Shown here: piece by piece, positions 9,016-18,945 of the stretch | Layout: each line of letters opens with the position of its first letter | How positions within the stretch are numbered: the first letter of the stretch is position 1 | Source: Halalkalibacter alkaliphilus | GTDB lineage: Bacteria > Bacillota > Bacilli > Bacillales > Bacillaceae_D | Length of the DNA stretch: 64,000 bases | Assembly: GCF_023555415.1 (NCBI RefSeq) | Contig: NZ_JAKRYL010000013.1 | Location: forward strand, 1-64,000 | Direction: 5' to 3' | Translations under genes and position numbers: made by a program | The notes under the pieces: model-generated | What the model saw: the letters and a program-made list of their open reading frames with translations, nothing else | Database searches by the model: none | Told to the model about the DNA's origin: nothing

Positions 9016-9813
9016 TTGTTGGATAGACCAATAGGAGTAATCGATTCGGGTTTAGGCGGTCTGACAGTTGCGAAAGAGATTATGAGGCAGCTTCCAAAAG
9101 AGGAAATTGTTTATATCGGCGACTCTGCGCGTTGTCCATATGGACCTAGATCAGAAGAGGAAGTAAGAAAGTTTACATGGGAAATGATTGACCAATTATT
9201 AGAAGAAAAGATGAAAATGTTGGTCATTGCTTGTAATACAGCCACAGCAGTTGTTCTCGAAGAAGTGAAAAGGGAACTCTCTATTCCTGTTGTTGGTGTT
9301 GTTCATCCAGGAGCTATTAGTGCACTTAAAGTAACGAAGAGGGATCATGTGGCTATCATAGGAACAACTGGGACGATTCGTAGTCAAGCTTATGCGAAAG
9401 CTTTAAAAGCTATTAACAGTGAAGTGAAAGTGGAGAGCCTTGCTTGCCCGCCATTCGTTCCATTAGTGGAAAGAGGGATTTTTGAAGGACCGGAAGCGGA
9501 GCGAATTGTAGATGAAGCACTAAAGCCGCTTGATCATTTACATTTTGATACGCTTATTTTAGGGTGCACTCACTATCCGCTGTTAAAGGGTGTGATTGGG
9601 AAGAGAGTAGGTAGAGATATTCAATTAATTTCGTCTGGTGACGAGACTGCCCGAGAAGTTAGTAGTCTTCTCTACCATAACAATCTTCTTTATACGAAAG
9701 ACAGACAACCATCCCATCGTTTTTTTACAACAGGTGATCCTGAACGCTTTAAGAGTTTAGCTGACCAGTGGTTAGAAATGAATGTGGAATGTGTAAAAAC
9801 AATTCTATTGTAA
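9016..9813 (+). CDS. racE: Glutamate racemase
   Basis: Interconverts L- and D-glutamate to supply D-glutamate for peptidoglycan and, where made, poly-gamma-glutamate. The two catalytic cysteines are in place: Cys73 in IACNTA and Cys184 in GCTHYPLL; the N-terminus has [12 protein letters not shown]. 265 residues, slightly shorter than B. subtilis RacE (272). The start is TTG at 9016 (another TTG follows at 9019) behind GAGGGG. Two terminator-like structures follow before gerM. Confidence 0.95.
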   Translation: MLDRPIGVIDSGLGGLTVAKEIMRQLPKEEIVYIGDSARCPYGPRSEEEVRKFTWEMIDQLLEEKMKMLVIACNTATAVVLEEVKRELSIPVVGVVHPGAISALKVTKRDHVAIIGTTGTIRSQAYAKALKAINSEVKVESLACPPFVPLVERGIFEGPEAERIVDEALKPLDHLHFDTLILGCTHYPLLKGVIGKRVGRDIQLISSGDETAREVSSLLYHNNLLYTKDRQPSHRFFTTGDPERFKSLADQWLEMNVECVKTILL

Positions 9814-9883
9814 CTCAAGTGGCTGGATAAAAGTCGGGAACAGAGGTGGCCTCGGCTTTTAACAATGTAGCGACTATTACTTT

Positions 9884-9932
9884 AGGGGGTTCTTAAAGGT
9901 CAAAAACAGACCTTTTGAGAAACCCCTTTTTG
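9884..9932 (+). terminator. Terminator between racE and gerM
   Basis: GGGGGTTCTTAAAGGTC pairs with GACCTTTTGAGAAACCCC, with minor bulges, followed by TTTTT. A weaker AAAAGTCG...CTCGGCTTTT structure sits just upstream, near 9830-9860. Confidence 0.8.
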
Positions 9933-10043
9933 TGTTGCGTATAAATACCAAAGAAAAATTGGAACAAAAAAATAGATAAAGGTGGTCTATTATTTTTTAA
10001 GGCTCGTATACATGTAGTACAAACTATCTTAGGAGGGAAAACA

Positions 10044-11129
10044 ATGCGCAAAGTTTTACGAAAAGGGGTTCCCATTCTTGCACTTACAATGTTAACAATG
10101 TCAGCTTGTTCGTTTGGTTCGAATGAAGCGGCCAATGAAATGGATACACCACCAACGAATTACGTAGAAGAAAATGAATCATTAGGATTAGAAGAAGATC
10201 CGGAAGAGGCTCCAGTTGAAGAGGGAGATGGAGAAGAAGGAACAGGAGATGAAGCGACAACAGATTCTGTCCAACGTGAATTATACTTAATAGATTCAAA
10301 TGGACTTGTTGTTCCGCAAACTCTTGAGTTGCCAAAAACAGAAAGTGTCCTAAAACAATCACTTGAGTATTTAGTTGATGGAGGTCCTGTAACAGAATTG
10401 TTACCAAACGGGTTCCGTGCTGTTCTTCCAGCAGGGACGGAAATAAGTGTTAACCTTAAAGAAGATGGGATTGCTGTGGCTGACTTTTCGAATGAATTTA
10501 AAGATTATGACCCTAATCAAGAAAAACAAATTCTTGAAGCTATAACATGGACTTTAACACAATTTGAAAATGTGGATAGTGTTCAAATTAATATTAATGG
10601 GTATAAACAAGATACAATGCCGGTCGGTGGAACGCCGATAGGTGAAGGGGTTAGCCGTGCTAACGGGATTAACCTAGAAACGGGTTCTGTAACAGATGTG
10701 GTTAATAGTAAAGGGGTAACCCTTTACTTCTTAGCCCAAAATGGTGAGAACACGTACTATGTTCCAGTTACAAGACGAGTAGCTTCAGGGACGGAATCCT
10801 TGACAGCAGCTGTTGAAGAGCTTCTAAAAGGGCCTTCAAATGAATCACAGCTGTTAACAGATTTCCGTCAAGAGGTAGCTCTGTTAGATGAACCGACGTA
10901 TGAAAATGGAACAGTTACGTTGAATTTTAATGAATCACTTCTTTCTCAGAACCAATCAACAGCTGTTTCTTCTGAAGTGTTAAACATGCTAGCACTTACT
11001 TTAACAGAACAAAAAGGAATCGAAAAAGTAGCTGTTCAAGTAAATGGTGAAGCAAATGTGTTAACAGAGTCAGGGGACGTTGCAGAGCCTGTTTCAAGGC
11101 CAAGCCTTGTGAATACAGGAAGTTACTAA
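10044..11129 (+). CDS. gerM: Spore germination/sporulation lipoprotein GerM
   Basis: Sporulation protein needed for normal septal peptidoglycan remodelling and germination in B. subtilis. A lipoprotein signal peptide is clear: basic start MRKVLRK, hydrophobic stretch, lipobox MSAC with Cys22 as the lipidated residue. An acidic, Glu/Gly-rich linker (about residues 25-72) is followed by two related GerMN domains (about 75-195 and 220-345), each with a 'V-L-GP/GG' segment and a NFN/DFSNEF strand. 361 residues against 366 in B. subtilis. RBS AGGAGGG. Secreted, membrane-attached. Confidence 0.94.
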   Translation: MRKVLRKGVPILALTMLTMSACSFGSNEAANEMDTPPTNYVEENESLGLEEDPEEAPVEEGDGEEGTGDEATTDSVQRELYLIDSNGLVVPQTLELPKTESVLKQSLEYLVDGGPVTELLPNGFRAVLPAGTEISVNLKEDGIAVADFSNEFKDYDPNQEKQILEAITWTLTQFENVDSVQININGYKQDTMPVGGTPIGEGVSRANGINLETGSVTDVVNSKGVTLYFLAQNGENTYYVPVTRRVASGTESLTAAVEELLKGPSNESQLLTDFRQEVALLDEPTYENGTVTLNFNESLLSQNQSTAVSSEVLNMLALTLTEQKGIEKVAVQVNGEANVLTESGDVAEPVSRPSLVNTGSY

Positions 11130-11136
11130 GGCTTGA

Positions 11137-11166
11137 TTGGACTCTCTTAATAATTTTCTTTATAAT
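11137..11166 (+). promoter_or_regulatory. SigA-type promoter of rph-ysnA-ysnB
   Basis: TTGGAC (11137-11142), 18-base spacer, TATAAT (11161-11166), just after the gerM stop. Confidence 0.7.
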
Positions 11167-11265
11167 TATAAATAATTACTAAGGAGGGGCGTAATGCTTC
11201 CTCCTTTTTATCCTTACATAAAAAAGTTTACAATGAACATACAATGCCAATTAGGGGGTAACAAA

Positions 11266-12006
11266 ATGAGAGTTGACGGACGTGCATCGGATCAGATAAG
11301 AGAGGTTTCTATTGAGACCAATTTTGTGAAACATCCAGAAGGTTCTGTCTTAATATCAATGGGAGACACGCGAGTCATTTGTACAGCAACGGTTGAGGAC
11401 CGAGTTCCGCCTTTCTTAAGAGGGCAAGGAAAAGGGTGGATTGCGGCAGAATATGCTATGCTTCCACGTGCAACGGAAACAAGAAATATCCGAGAGTCTT
11501 CCAAAGGAAAAGTATCGGGAAGAACGATGGAAATACAACGATTGATAGGGCGTTCTTTACGTTCTGTAATAAATTTAGAGAAGATAGGTGAGAGGACGGT
11601 CTGGATTGATTGCGATGTTATCCAAGCTGATGGGGGAACGAGAACTGCTTCTATAACGGGTGCTTTTGTTGCATTAGCTTTAGCGATGGATAAAGTAATG
11701 TCTAAAGGGAAAATAAAAGATTGGCCAATTCAAGACTATTTAGCAGCAATATCAGTTGGAGTAGAGTCGAAGAAAGGAGAGCTTCTAGATTTATGTTACG
11801 TCGAAGATGCATCCGCAGAAGTAGATATGAATGTTGTTATGACAGGCAAACATGAATTTGTTGAGCTTCAAGGTACTGGTGAAGAAGCAACGTTCTCACG
11901 ACCTCAATTAAATAAACTTCTTGACTTAGCAGAGATAGGAATCGATGCTCTTATCTTGAAACAAAAAGAGGCTCTAGGTGACATTGCTGCAAGAATGAAA
12001 TCGTGA
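11266..12006 (+). CDS. rph: Ribonuclease PH
   Basis: Phosphorolytic 3'-5' exoribonuclease that trims tRNA precursors. The frame is open from 11194, but the ATG at 11266 after TTAGGGGGT starts the conserved [12 protein letters not shown] and gives 246 residues (245 in B. subtilis). Motifs seen: [16 protein letters not shown] with the substrate-binding Arg region, [20 protein letters not shown] and [15 protein letters not shown] with the metal-binding Asp residues. First gene of a tight three-gene unit with ysnA and ysnB. Confidence 0.96.
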   Translation: MRVDGRASDQIREVSIETNFVKHPEGSVLISMGDTRVICTATVEDRVPPFLRGQGKGWIAAEYAMLPRATETRNIRESSKGKVSGRTMEIQRLIGRSLRSVINLEKIGERTVWIDCDVIQADGGTRTASITGAFVALALAMDKVMSKGKIKDWPIQDYLAAISVGVESKKGELLDLCYVEDASAEVDMNVVMTGKHEFVELQGTGEEATFSRPQLNKLLDLAEIGIDALILKQKEALGDIAARMKS

Positions 12007-12024
12007 AGAAAGTTGGAATTGCAA

Positions 12025-12615
12025 ATGAAAGAGATTGTTATTGCTACGCAGAACAAGGGGAAAATAGCTGAGTTTAAGCAATTATTTGAAGGCTTAGAGG
12101 TTCGTTCTTTATTAGACTATCCGACTATTCCCGACATAGTCGAAGACGGAATGACATTTGCTGAGAATGCAGCGAAGAAAGCAGAAACGTTAGCAACTTA
12201 TTTAAATCGAATGGTTATTGCTGATGATTCAGGTTTGCAAGTCGATGCACTTGATGGACGACCTGGTGTATATTCAGCTCGGTATGCAGGACCTAGTAAA
12301 AATGATATTGATAATATGGAAAAAGTATTAAGGGAATTAAAGGATATACCTAGTGAAGATCGAACGGCTCGATTTATCTGTTTGATTGCTGTGGCTAGTC
12401 CAAATCAAGAAACGAAAATTTATGAAGGCACGTGTGAGGGGATTATATCGAATGAAGCACGTGGAACCAATGGATTTGGCTATGATCCCATTTTTTACGT
12501 TCCTGACCTTGAAAAGACGATGGCACAGTTGACTGCTGAAGAGAAAAATAAACGTAGTCATAGAGCGAATGCTTTAAAACAATTGCTAGCTCATAAAGAA
12601 GAATGGAGCTCGTGA
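12025..12615 (+). CDS. ysnA: XTP/dITP diphosphatase (RdgB/HAM1 family)
   Basis: House-cleaning pyrophosphatase hydrolysing XTP, dITP and ITP to keep non-canonical purines out of nucleic acids. Family motifs: IATQNKGKIAEF at the N-terminus, FAENAAKKA, VIADDSGLQVDALDGRPGVYSAR with the catalytic Asp and metal site, and GFGYDPIFYVP near the C-terminus, then SHRANAL. The start is uncertain: TTG at 12013 or 12019 have the better upstream purine tract, the ATG at 12025 fits the family N-terminus (196 residues). It overlaps the ribosome binding region of ysnB. Confidence 0.93.
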   Translation: MKEIVIATQNKGKIAEFKQLFEGLEVRSLLDYPTIPDIVEDGMTFAENAAKKAETLATYLNRMVIADDSGLQVDALDGRPGVYSARYAGPSKNDIDNMEKVLRELKDIPSEDRTARFICLIAVASPNQETKIYEGTCEGIISNEARGTNGFGYDPIFYVPDLEKTMAQLTAEEKNKRSHRANALKQLLAHKEEWSS

Positions 12616-12626
12616 GGAGGGGAACA

Positions 12627-13139
12627 ATGAAAGCTTTCATTATTAGTGATAGTCATGGCTGGGAAAGTGAGCTTGAGAAAGTTGTTAATCGACATAGAGA
12701 AGAAGTTGATATTCTGATTCACTGTGGTGATTCTGAGCTTGAAGGTGGGCATTCTGCACTTAAGGGAGTTAAAGTAGTGAAGGGCAACTGTGATTTTGGT
12801 TCAAGTTTTCCCGATGATCTCAAGGAAACGGTTCAAGGTGTGACAATATATGTTACTCATGGTCATCTTTACAATGTGAAAATGACTCATGTTCCTTTAA
12901 GTTATCGAGCGGAAGAAAAAGGTGCTCAAATTGCTTGCTACGGTCATTCACATGTAGCGGGTGCTTTTATGGAAAACGGAGTAATCTACATAAATCCAGG
13001 CAGCATTCGACTTCCAAGAAATAGAGAAGAGAAAACGTATTGCATATGTGAGTATAATAAGAGTAATGCTACTGTAACGTATTTTGATTATAACGGAAAT
13101 GTTGTTGAAGACATGGTTTATCATTTTGAGTTAAACTAA
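12627..13139 (+). CDS. ysnB: YsnB/MJ0936-type metallophosphoesterase
   Basis: Calcineurin-like phosphoesterase of the YfcE/MJ0936 group; the cellular substrate is unknown. The dinuclear metal motifs appear in order: DSHG (residues about 7-10), HCGDSE, GNCDFG, THGH and GHSHVAG, then NPGS. 170 residues (171 in B. subtilis). The frame is open from 12603, but the ATG at 12627 has a strong GGAGGGG. Last gene of the rph unit; a terminator follows within 15 bases. Confidence 0.93.
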   Translation: MKAFIISDSHGWESELEKVVNRHREEVDILIHCGDSELEGGHSALKGVKVVKGNCDFGSSFPDDLKETVQGVTIYVTHGHLYNVKMTHVPLSYRAEEKGAQIACYGHSHVAGAFMENGVIYINPGSIRLPRNREEKTYCICEYNKSNATVTYFDYNGNVVEDMVYHFELN

Positions 13140-13150
13140 AAGAGGATTTA

Positions 13151-13196
13151 TCTCTCTCTACGAAATAGCGATTTTGTAGAGAGAGAATAATTTTTA
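13151..13196 (+). terminator. Terminator of rph-ysnA-ysnB
   Basis: TCTCTCTCTACGAAAT pairs with ATTTTGTAGAGAGAGA across a 4-base loop; a short T-rich run follows. Confidence 0.85.
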
Positions 13197-13216
13197 AAAT
13201 TTATTCTGAGGAATTG

Positions 13217-13245
13217 TTGACATTCTTTTTAGATTGCGTTATATT
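13217..13245 (+). promoter_or_regulatory. SigA-type promoter of the tRNA pair
   Basis: Consensus TTGACA (13217-13222), 17-base spacer, TATATT (13240-13245), 86 bases before the first tRNA. Confidence 0.75.
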
Positions 13246-13330
13246 AATATATGTCGCCGCAAGGTAATAACGACAACGAACAATAAAATATGCGGATGAT
13301 TACAAAATGAATTTCATATTGATACACTGT

Positions 13331-13401
13331 GCGGGTGTAGTTTAGTGGTAAAACCTCAGCCTTCCAAGCTGATGTCGTGAGTTCGATTCTCATCACCCGC
13401 T
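13331..13401 (+). tRNA. tRNA-Gly (anticodon TCC)
   Basis: Cloverleaf with acceptor GCGGGTG / CACCCGC, anticodon arm CAGC-CTTCCAA-GCTG giving anticodon TCC, and T-arm GTTCGATTC. The 3' CCA is not encoded. Confidence 0.95.
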
Positions 13402-13405
13402 TTTT

Positions 13406-13482
<77 letters not shown>

Positions 13483-13505
13483 TTTATATTACATAATAAA
13501 GTTCA

Positions 13506-13541
13506 ACGTCTCCACCTATGATGAGGTGGAGACGTTTTTTG
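13506..13541. terminator. Bidirectional terminator between tRNAs and the convergent ORF
   Basis: Perfect ACGTCTCCACC / GGTGGAGACGT stem followed by TTTTTT on the plus strand. It overlaps the last codons of the minus-strand ORF. Confidence 0.85.
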
Positions 13542-13926
13542 TTTGTGTTGGGGCTTGCTGGAGTACCTGATTTACATAAAGTTGTTCATTTTCTAATAAT
13601 TGATCGGTATCATAAAAAAGAACACGCCATCCACGTTTTTTTAACTGACGAACAATCTTTTTTTCGTTTAATCCTGGTCGTAATTCAATTAATGCAAGCT
13701 TGTATGGAACAAGTGCCAAGTTTGCACAGATGTTCTCGATCCAATAATGTGGAGTAGGATAATACATTTTAGCTCTCAATTGATGATAGAGCAATTTTTC
13801 TCCCTCAGTATTACAAATCTTTCCTAATTCTTCTACTAACACGAGAGAGGCACGTTTTCGTTTTTGAAAACGGATGTACGGAAATTTCTTTGTTACACGA
13901 ATGTAATTTTTGTATTTTTTTAACAT
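13516..13926 (-). CDS. Hypothetical protein with weak DUF559/Vsr-like features
   Basis: Not recognised with certainty. 136 residues, basic N-terminus (MLKKYKNYIRVTKK). The layout resembles small PD-(D/E)XK endonuclease-fold proteins of the DUF559/Vsr type: an N-terminal NTEGEKLLYHQLRAK helix, a central LALIELRPG strand and a C-terminal LKKRGWRVLFYD followed by a helix. The usual catalytic Asp strand is not evident (NLALVPY stands there) and the E-x-K becomes E-L-R, so if related it may be inactive or divergent. GGGTGAT precedes the ATG. The 3' end runs into the shared terminator, supporting a real transcribed gene. Confidence 0.6.
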   Translation of the reverse strand: MLKKYKNYIRVTKKFPYIRFQKRKRASLVLVEELGKICNTEGEKLLYHQLRAKMYYPTPHYWIENICANLALVPYKLALIELRPGLNEKKIVRQLKKRGWRVLFYDTDQLLENEQLYVNQVLQQAPTQTKNVSTSS

Positions 13927-14084
13927 ATTTTATCACCCAAGTATAGGATGTCCGTAAGTATTTGGAATATGCCTTGAATAGGTATGAATGGAAATATAAT
14001 TTTTGAAATCTAGTAATAACAAAGGTGTAAGCGCATTCAATAAAAACGACTAATCAAAATAGTCAAATTATTTTAAAAAAATGG

Positions 14085-14113
14085 TTGACCATAGTGAGGA
14101 ATGAGCGTATGAT
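14085..14113 (+). promoter_or_regulatory. SigA-type promoter of ilvE-ilvD
   Basis: TTGACC (14085-14090), 17-base spacer, TATGAT (14108-14113). The 110-base leader to ilvE holds no T-box that I can see. The rest of the gap 13927-14226 is AT-rich without another clear element. Confidence 0.7.
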
Positions 14114-14226
14114 AAATCTCAAACAACACTATATAAAAAAACAAATGTCCGCTCTAGAGAGATAAATGTTATGTTTGTGGGCGAACTTTATGCAAATGTA
14201 CATGATACACGAGGAGAGTATACGTC

Positions 14227-15120
14227 ATGAGTGAGCAATGGATTTATTTAAACGGAGACTTCGTCGAAAAACACGAAGCGAAAATTTCAGTATATGATCA
14301 CGGATTTTTATATGGCGATGGCGTCTTTGAGGGCATTCGTGTATATGAAGGTAATGTTTTTAGGCTGCAGGAACATCTTGACAGACTATATAATTCAGCA
14401 AAATCGATTATGCTTTCCATTCCACATTCAAAAGAGGAAATGAAACAACTAGTCGTTCAGACATTACAAAAGAATCAACTAAGTAATGCGTACATTCGAC
14501 TTGTCATTTCAAGAGGAGTTGGGAATTTGGGGTTAGATCCATCATCATGTGCACGGCCTCAAGTAATTATAATCGCAGAAGAGTTAGCTCTTTTTCCAAA
14601 GGAATTATATGAATCTGGCTTAGAAATTGTTACTGTAGCAACCCGGAGAAATCGTCCAGATGTTTTAAGTCCTAAAGTGAAATCACTGAACTATTTGAAT
14701 AATATTCTCGTTAAAATTGAAGCGAGTTTGGCTGGGGTAAGCGAAGCGTTAATGTTGAACGACCAAGGCTATGTTGCTGAAGGTTCCGCAGATAATGTTT
14801 TCATTGTTAAAGGAACAGAACTTTTAACACCTCCAGGTTATGTAGGAGCTCTTGAAGGGATAACGAGAAATGCCATTATAGAGTTTGCGAAGGATCTTGG
14901 TTATACAGTAAAAGAGGAACCTTTTACTAGACACGACGTGTATGTTGCTGATGAAGTATTTTTAACTGGAACAGCAGCAGAAGTGATCGCTGTTGTTAAG
15001 GTAGATGGTCGCGTCATTGGTGAAGGCAAGCCTGGAAAAGAAACGAAGAGATTATTGGAAGCATTTAGAGAAAGAGTTGTAATAGAAGGAGAAAAGGTTT
15101 ATTCAGAAACCTTGAGATAA
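14227..15120 (+). CDS. ilvE: Branched-chain amino acid aminotransferase
   Basis: PLP enzyme (fold IV) of the last step in valine, leucine and isoleucine synthesis, transferring amino groups from glutamate to the 2-oxo acids. Motifs: YLNGDFV, YDHGFLYGDGVFEGIR at the N-terminus, KSLNYLNN with the probable PLP Lys152, and EGSADNVF, LEGITRNAI, FLTGTAAEV in the C-terminal half. 297 residues, the compact archaeal/E. coli-like type rather than the roughly 360-residue YwaA/YbgE type of B. subtilis. RBS GAGGAGAG. Opens the ilv-leu locus. Confidence 0.94.
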   Translation: MSEQWIYLNGDFVEKHEAKISVYDHGFLYGDGVFEGIRVYEGNVFRLQEHLDRLYNSAKSIMLSIPHSKEEMKQLVVQTLQKNQLSNAYIRLVISRGVGNLGLDPSSCARPQVIIIAEELALFPKELYESGLEIVTVATRRNRPDVLSPKVKSLNYLNNILVKIEASLAGVSEALMLNDQGYVAEGSADNVFIVKGTELLTPPGYVGALEGITRNAIIEFAKDLGYTVKEEPFTRHDVYVADEVFLTGTAAEVIAVVKVDGRVIGEGKPGKETKRLLEAFRERVVIEGEKVYSETLR

Positions 15121-15175
15121 AGTTGAGCTAGAGTTGAGAGAAAGAGACATCGATTGAAATAGGGAGCGGGTAGTA

Positions 15176-16843
15176 ATGAGAAGTAATATGATTAAAAAGG
15201 GGATTGATCGTGCGCCTCATCGAAGTTTACTTCGAGCAGCTGGTGTAAAAGAAGATGAAATGGATAAACCATTCATTGGTGTATGTAATTCATACATTGA
15301 TATCATTCCAGGACATATGCACTTAAACAAATTTGCAGAAGTGGCAAAGCAAGCGATTCGTGAAGCAGGAGGCATTCCATTTGAATTTAATACAATTGGT
15401 GTAGATGATGGAATTGCTATGGGGCACATTGGCATGAGATATTCGCTCCCAAGTCGTGAAATTATATGTGATGCAGCAGAAACAGTTATTAATGCTCACT
15501 GGTTTGATGGAGTATTTTATATTCCGAACTGTGATAAAATCACGCCGGGGATGTTAATGGCATCAGTAAGAACAAATGTCCCATCTGTTTTCGTATCAGG
15601 TGGACCAATGGAAGCTGGTAAAACAAAAGATGGGCAGAACTTATCGTTAGTATCTGTTTTCGAAGGCGTAGGTGCATTTGCGTCAGGTAATATGACAAGA
15701 GAAGAGTTACTAGAAATAGAACAAACAGCATGTCCAACATGTGGATCTTGCTCAGGAATGTTTACAGCTAATTCAATGAACTCATTAATGGAAATGCTCG
15801 GAGTAGCTTTACCAGGAAATGGGACAATTGTTGCTACATCGAATGATCGTCACCAATTGATCAAGGATGCTGCAAAACATTTAATGAATTTAATTGAAAA
15901 AGATATTAGACCTAGAGATATCATTACTGAAGAAACGATTGATGATGCATTTGCTCTTGATATGGCAATGGGTGGGTCAACGAATACTGTTCTTCATACA
16001 TTAGCAATCGCTAACGAAGCAGAAATCGATTATGACCTTAATCGAATTAACAAGGTAGCTGAACGAGTCCCTTATTTATCAAAAATCAGTCCAGCTTCGG
16101 ATTACTCGATGGATGATGTACATCATGCCGGTGGAGTTAGTGCAATTATTAAAGAACTTTGTAACATTGAGGGAGCAATACACCCAGATCGAATTACGAT
16201 TACTGGAAAAAGCTTGTATGAAAATGTAAAAGATGCAGAAATTACTAACGATGATGTCATTCGTCGTAAAGATAATCCTTACAGCCCTGTTGGTGGACTT
16301 TCTGTATTATATGGCAATATAGCACCAGATGGAGCCGTAATTAAAGTAGGGGCAGTTGATCCTTCTATCAAAGTATTTGATGGAGAGGCAATTGTATTTA
16401 ACTCTCAAGAAGAAGCTCAAAAAGGAATCGATGAAGGGCTTGTTCGTGAAGGCCATGTCGTAGTCATTCGATATGAAGGACCAAAAGGCGGACCTGGAAT
16501 GCCTGAGATGTTAGCACCAACGTCAGCTATCGCTGGAAGAGGTCTCGGAACAAAAGTTGCGTTAATCACGGATGGACGTTTCTCAGGAGCATCAAGAGGT
16601 ATTTCCATCGGGCATATTTCTCCAGAAGCAGCAGATGGCGGTCCAATCGCATTCGTTGAAAATGGTGATCGCATTCGAATTGATCTTCCTAATAGAACAA
16701 TTGAATGGTTAGTATCCGATGAAGAACATGCTAAGCGTAAAGAAGGTTGGGTTGAACCTGAACCAAAAGTGAAAAAGGGTTACCTTGCAAGATATGCAAA
16801 ATTGGTTACTTCAGCCAATACCGGCGGAGTTATGAAAATATAA
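15176..16843 (+). CDS. ilvD: Dihydroxy-acid dehydratase
   Basis: Iron-sulfur enzyme dehydrating 2,3-dihydroxy-isovalerate and -methylvalerate to the keto acids before IlvE. Cluster cysteines lie in NCDK (Cys119) and [11 protein letters not shown] (Cys186, 189, 192). Other family blocks: FGVNSY-like [16 protein letters not shown] near the start, [18 protein letters not shown] and the C-terminal [19 protein letters not shown]. 555 residues, full length. It lies 55 bases after ilvE, without a terminator. The T-box that follows separates it from ilvB. Confidence 0.97.
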   Translation: MRSNMIKKGIDRAPHRSLLRAAGVKEDEMDKPFIGVCNSYIDIIPGHMHLNKFAEVAKQAIREAGGIPFEFNTIGVDDGIAMGHIGMRYSLPSREIICDAAETVINAHWFDGVFYIPNCDKITPGMLMASVRTNVPSVFVSGGPMEAGKTKDGQNLSLVSVFEGVGAFASGNMTREELLEIEQTACPTCGSCSGMFTANSMNSLMEMLGVALPGNGTIVATSNDRHQLIKDAAKHLMNLIEKDIRPRDIITEETIDDAFALDMAMGGSTNTVLHTLAIANEAEIDYDLNRINKVAERVPYLSKISPASDYSMDDVHHAGGVSAIIKELCNIEGAIHPDRITITGKSLYENVKDAEITNDDVIRRKDNPYSPVGGLSVLYGNIAPDGAVIKVGAVDPSIKVFDGEAIVFNSQEEAQKGIDEGLVREGHVVVIRYEGPKGGPGMPEMLAPTSAIAGRGLGTKVALITDGRFSGASRGISIGHISPEAADGGPIAFVENGDRIRIDLPNRTIEWLVSDEEHAKRKEGWVEPEPKVKKGYLARYAKLVTSANTGGVMKI

Positions 16844-16849
16844 TAGGTG

Positions 16850-17137
16850 AAAACGAAGAAGAGGAAAAGTACTCAATGATGCAACTTCAACAGAGAGCCG
16901 TGGTGCTGAGATGCGGTGTTGTTGCCTTTGACGAAGCTCGCCTCAGAGTATCAATCTGAACGATTTTTTCTATTAAGATTGATCGGGTGTACACAGCACT
17001 CGTTATCAAAACAACAAGATTAAATAGAGCATGATTCTATTTAATGAATAAGGGTGGTACCGTGGAAAGAAAAATCTTTTCGCCCCTTCTAGCTATTGGA
17101 TTAGTAGCTTATATGGGGTGGGAAGATTTTTTTATTT
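16850..17137 (+). promoter_or_regulatory. T-box leader of ilvB, leucine-specific
   Basis: Contains the T-box AAGGGTGGTACCGTG (17050-17064) and an intrinsic terminator (arms AATCTTTTCGCCCC near 17072-17087 and GGGGTGGGAAGATT near 17115-17128, then TTTTT). The probable specifier is CTC (16937-16939, Leu) in the context GAAG-CTC-GCCT, which mirrors GAAT-GTC-GCCT in the valS T-box of this window. Uncharged tRNA-Leu would stabilise the antiterminator and allow transcription into ilvB onward. Unusually it stands inside the locus, after ilvD. Confidence 0.92.
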
Positions 17138-17217
17138 TAAATTTTTTAGTTGTTCACTTTGTATTGTTAAGATATTGGGGTCGTTTACGAGAGAATCTTT
17201 GTAAGGAGGCATGAAAA

Positions 17218-18945
17218 ATGAGTACGAACGTGAAAAAGAAAGAACAACAAACAAGTGAAGAACCTAAACAACTTTCTGGTTCAAGTATGCTAATTGAAGC
17301 TTTGGCAAAAGAGGGCGTTGATGTTATTTTTGGCTATCCTGGAGGAGCTATTTTACCAACATATGATGAAATCTATAAAACGGGTATCCATCATGTTCTA
17401 GCAAGGCATGAACAAGGAGCAATTCATGCTGCTGAAGGATATGCGAGGGTATCTGGTAAACCGGGTGTCTGTATTGTTACATCTGGACCAGGAGCGACAA
17501 ACGTTGTCACAGGAATTGCAGATGCAATGATTGACTCTTTGCCGCTTGTCGTTATTACTGGTCAAGTAGCAACAACGGTAATTGGAACAGATGCGTTTCA
17601 AGAAGCTGACATGATTGGGATCACGATGCCAATTACAAAGCATAATTACCAAGTTCGGTCTGTTGAAGAATTTCCAAGAATCATTAAAGAGGCTTTCCAT
17701 ATTGCAACAACAGGACGTCCTGGTCCAGTGTTAATAGATTTGCCAAAAGATGTTTCTCTTGCTACTGGAATGTTTGATTATAGCAAAGAAGTGAATATTC
17801 CTGGTTATCAGCCAACTGTTGTACCAAATCGACTGCAAATTCGAAAAGTAGTTGAAGCAGTAACCGAAGCGAAGAAGCCTGTTATCTTGGCTGGAGCTGG
17901 GGTTTTACATGGGAAAGCGTCTAGCGAATTGTTTGAATATGTTGAAAAAATGCAAATTCCTGTTGTAAATACATTGCTTGGACTAGGTAGTTTTCCTGGG
18001 GATCATGAATTATGCCTCGGAATGGCAGGAATGCACGGAACCTATACTGCAAATATGGCCATATATGAGTCCGACTTACTGATTAGCATTGGTGCAAGAT
18101 TTGATGATCGATTAACAGGGAATCTGGCACACTTTGCACCAAATGCTCGTGTCGTTCACATTGATATTGATCCAGCAGAAATTGGCAAAAACATCAAAAC
18201 TGAAATTCCAGTTGTTGGAGATGCTAAGGAAGCTATAAGAATGTTATTGGAAGAACAGGGGACGCCTGGAGATACGAAGGAGTGGCTTGATACCCAAAAA
18301 GAAAGAAAATCCGAGTACCCGCTTTGGTATAAAGAAGATGGAGAAGTCATTAAACCGCAAAATCTAATTGAATTGATTCATGAAGTGACAAATGGTGAAG
18401 CTATTGTAACGACAGATGTTGGTCAACATCAAATGTGGTCAGCACAATTCTATCGTTTCAATAAGCCAAACCGCTGGGTAACATCAGGTGGTCTTGGAAC
18501 AATGGGATTTGGTTTTCCAGCAGCGATTGGAGCGCAATTTGCAGAACCTGAAACACCTGTAATTGCTGTGATTGGAGATGCAGGTTTCCAAATGACAGCA
18601 CAGGAAATGTCCATTTTACAAGAGTTAAATATGCCAGTGAAGATTGTCATTGTAAACAATGCATCTCTAGGAATGGTGAGACAATGGCAGCAGCTATTCC
18701 ATGGAGAGCGTTATTCTAACTCACTGTTCCCGATTCAACCGAATTTTGTCAAGCTTGCAGAGGCATATGACATTAAAGGAATGAAAATCGAACAGCTATC
18801 TGATTTGAAAGGTGCTTTAGAGGAAATGATTGCTCATCCTGGGCCGGTGTTACTGGATGTACGTGTAGCCAAAGAGGAAAATGTGTATCCGATGATCGCA
18901 CCAGGGAAAGGACAACATCAAATGGAGGGGGTTAAGCCACAATGA
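17218..18945 (+). CDS. ilvB: Acetolactate synthase, large subunit
   Basis: TPP-dependent catalytic subunit of acetohydroxyacid synthase, the first common step of branched-chain synthesis. N-terminal pyrimidine-binding domain with [14 protein letters not shown] (catalytic Glu in [15 protein letters not shown]), middle FAD domain with [12 protein letters not shown]-terminal TPP domain with [11 protein letters not shown] and [11 protein letters not shown] (metal site). 575 residues. AAGGAGG precedes the ATG. The 3' end overlaps ilvH by four bases. Transcription is gated by the T-box upstream. Confidence 0.97.
   Translation: MSTNVKKKEQQTSEEPKQLSGSSMLIEALAKEGVDVIFGYPGGAILPTYDEIYKTGIHHVLARHEQGAIHAAEGYARVSGKPGVCIVTSGPGATNVVTGIADAMIDSLPLVVITGQVATTVIGTDAFQEADMIGITMPITKHNYQVRSVEEFPRIIKEAFHIATTGRPGPVLIDLPKDVSLATGMFDYSKEVNIPGYQPTVVPNRLQIRKVVEAVTEAKKPVILAGAGVLHGKASSELFEYVEKMQIPVVNTLLGLGSFPGDHELCLGMAGMHGTYTANMAIYESDLLISIGARFDDRLTGNLAHFAPNARVVHIDIDPAEIGKNIKTEIPVVGDAKEAIRMLLEEQGTPGDTKEWLDTQKERKSEYPLWYKEDGEVIKPQNLIELIHEVTNGEAIVTTDVGQHQMWSAQFYRFNKPNRWVTSGGLGTMGFGFPAAIGAQFAEPETPVIAVIGDAGFQMTAQEMSILQELNMPVKIVIVNNASLGMVRQWQQLFHGERYSNSLFPIQPNFVKLAEAYDIKGMKIEQLSDLKGALEEMIAHPGPVLLDVRVAKEENVYPMIAPGKGQHQMEGVKPQ

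Noticed and set aside
14030-14090. CodY box upstream of ilvE
   Set aside because: The AT-rich stretch before the -35 has too many mismatches to the AATTTTCWGAAAATT consensus to claim.
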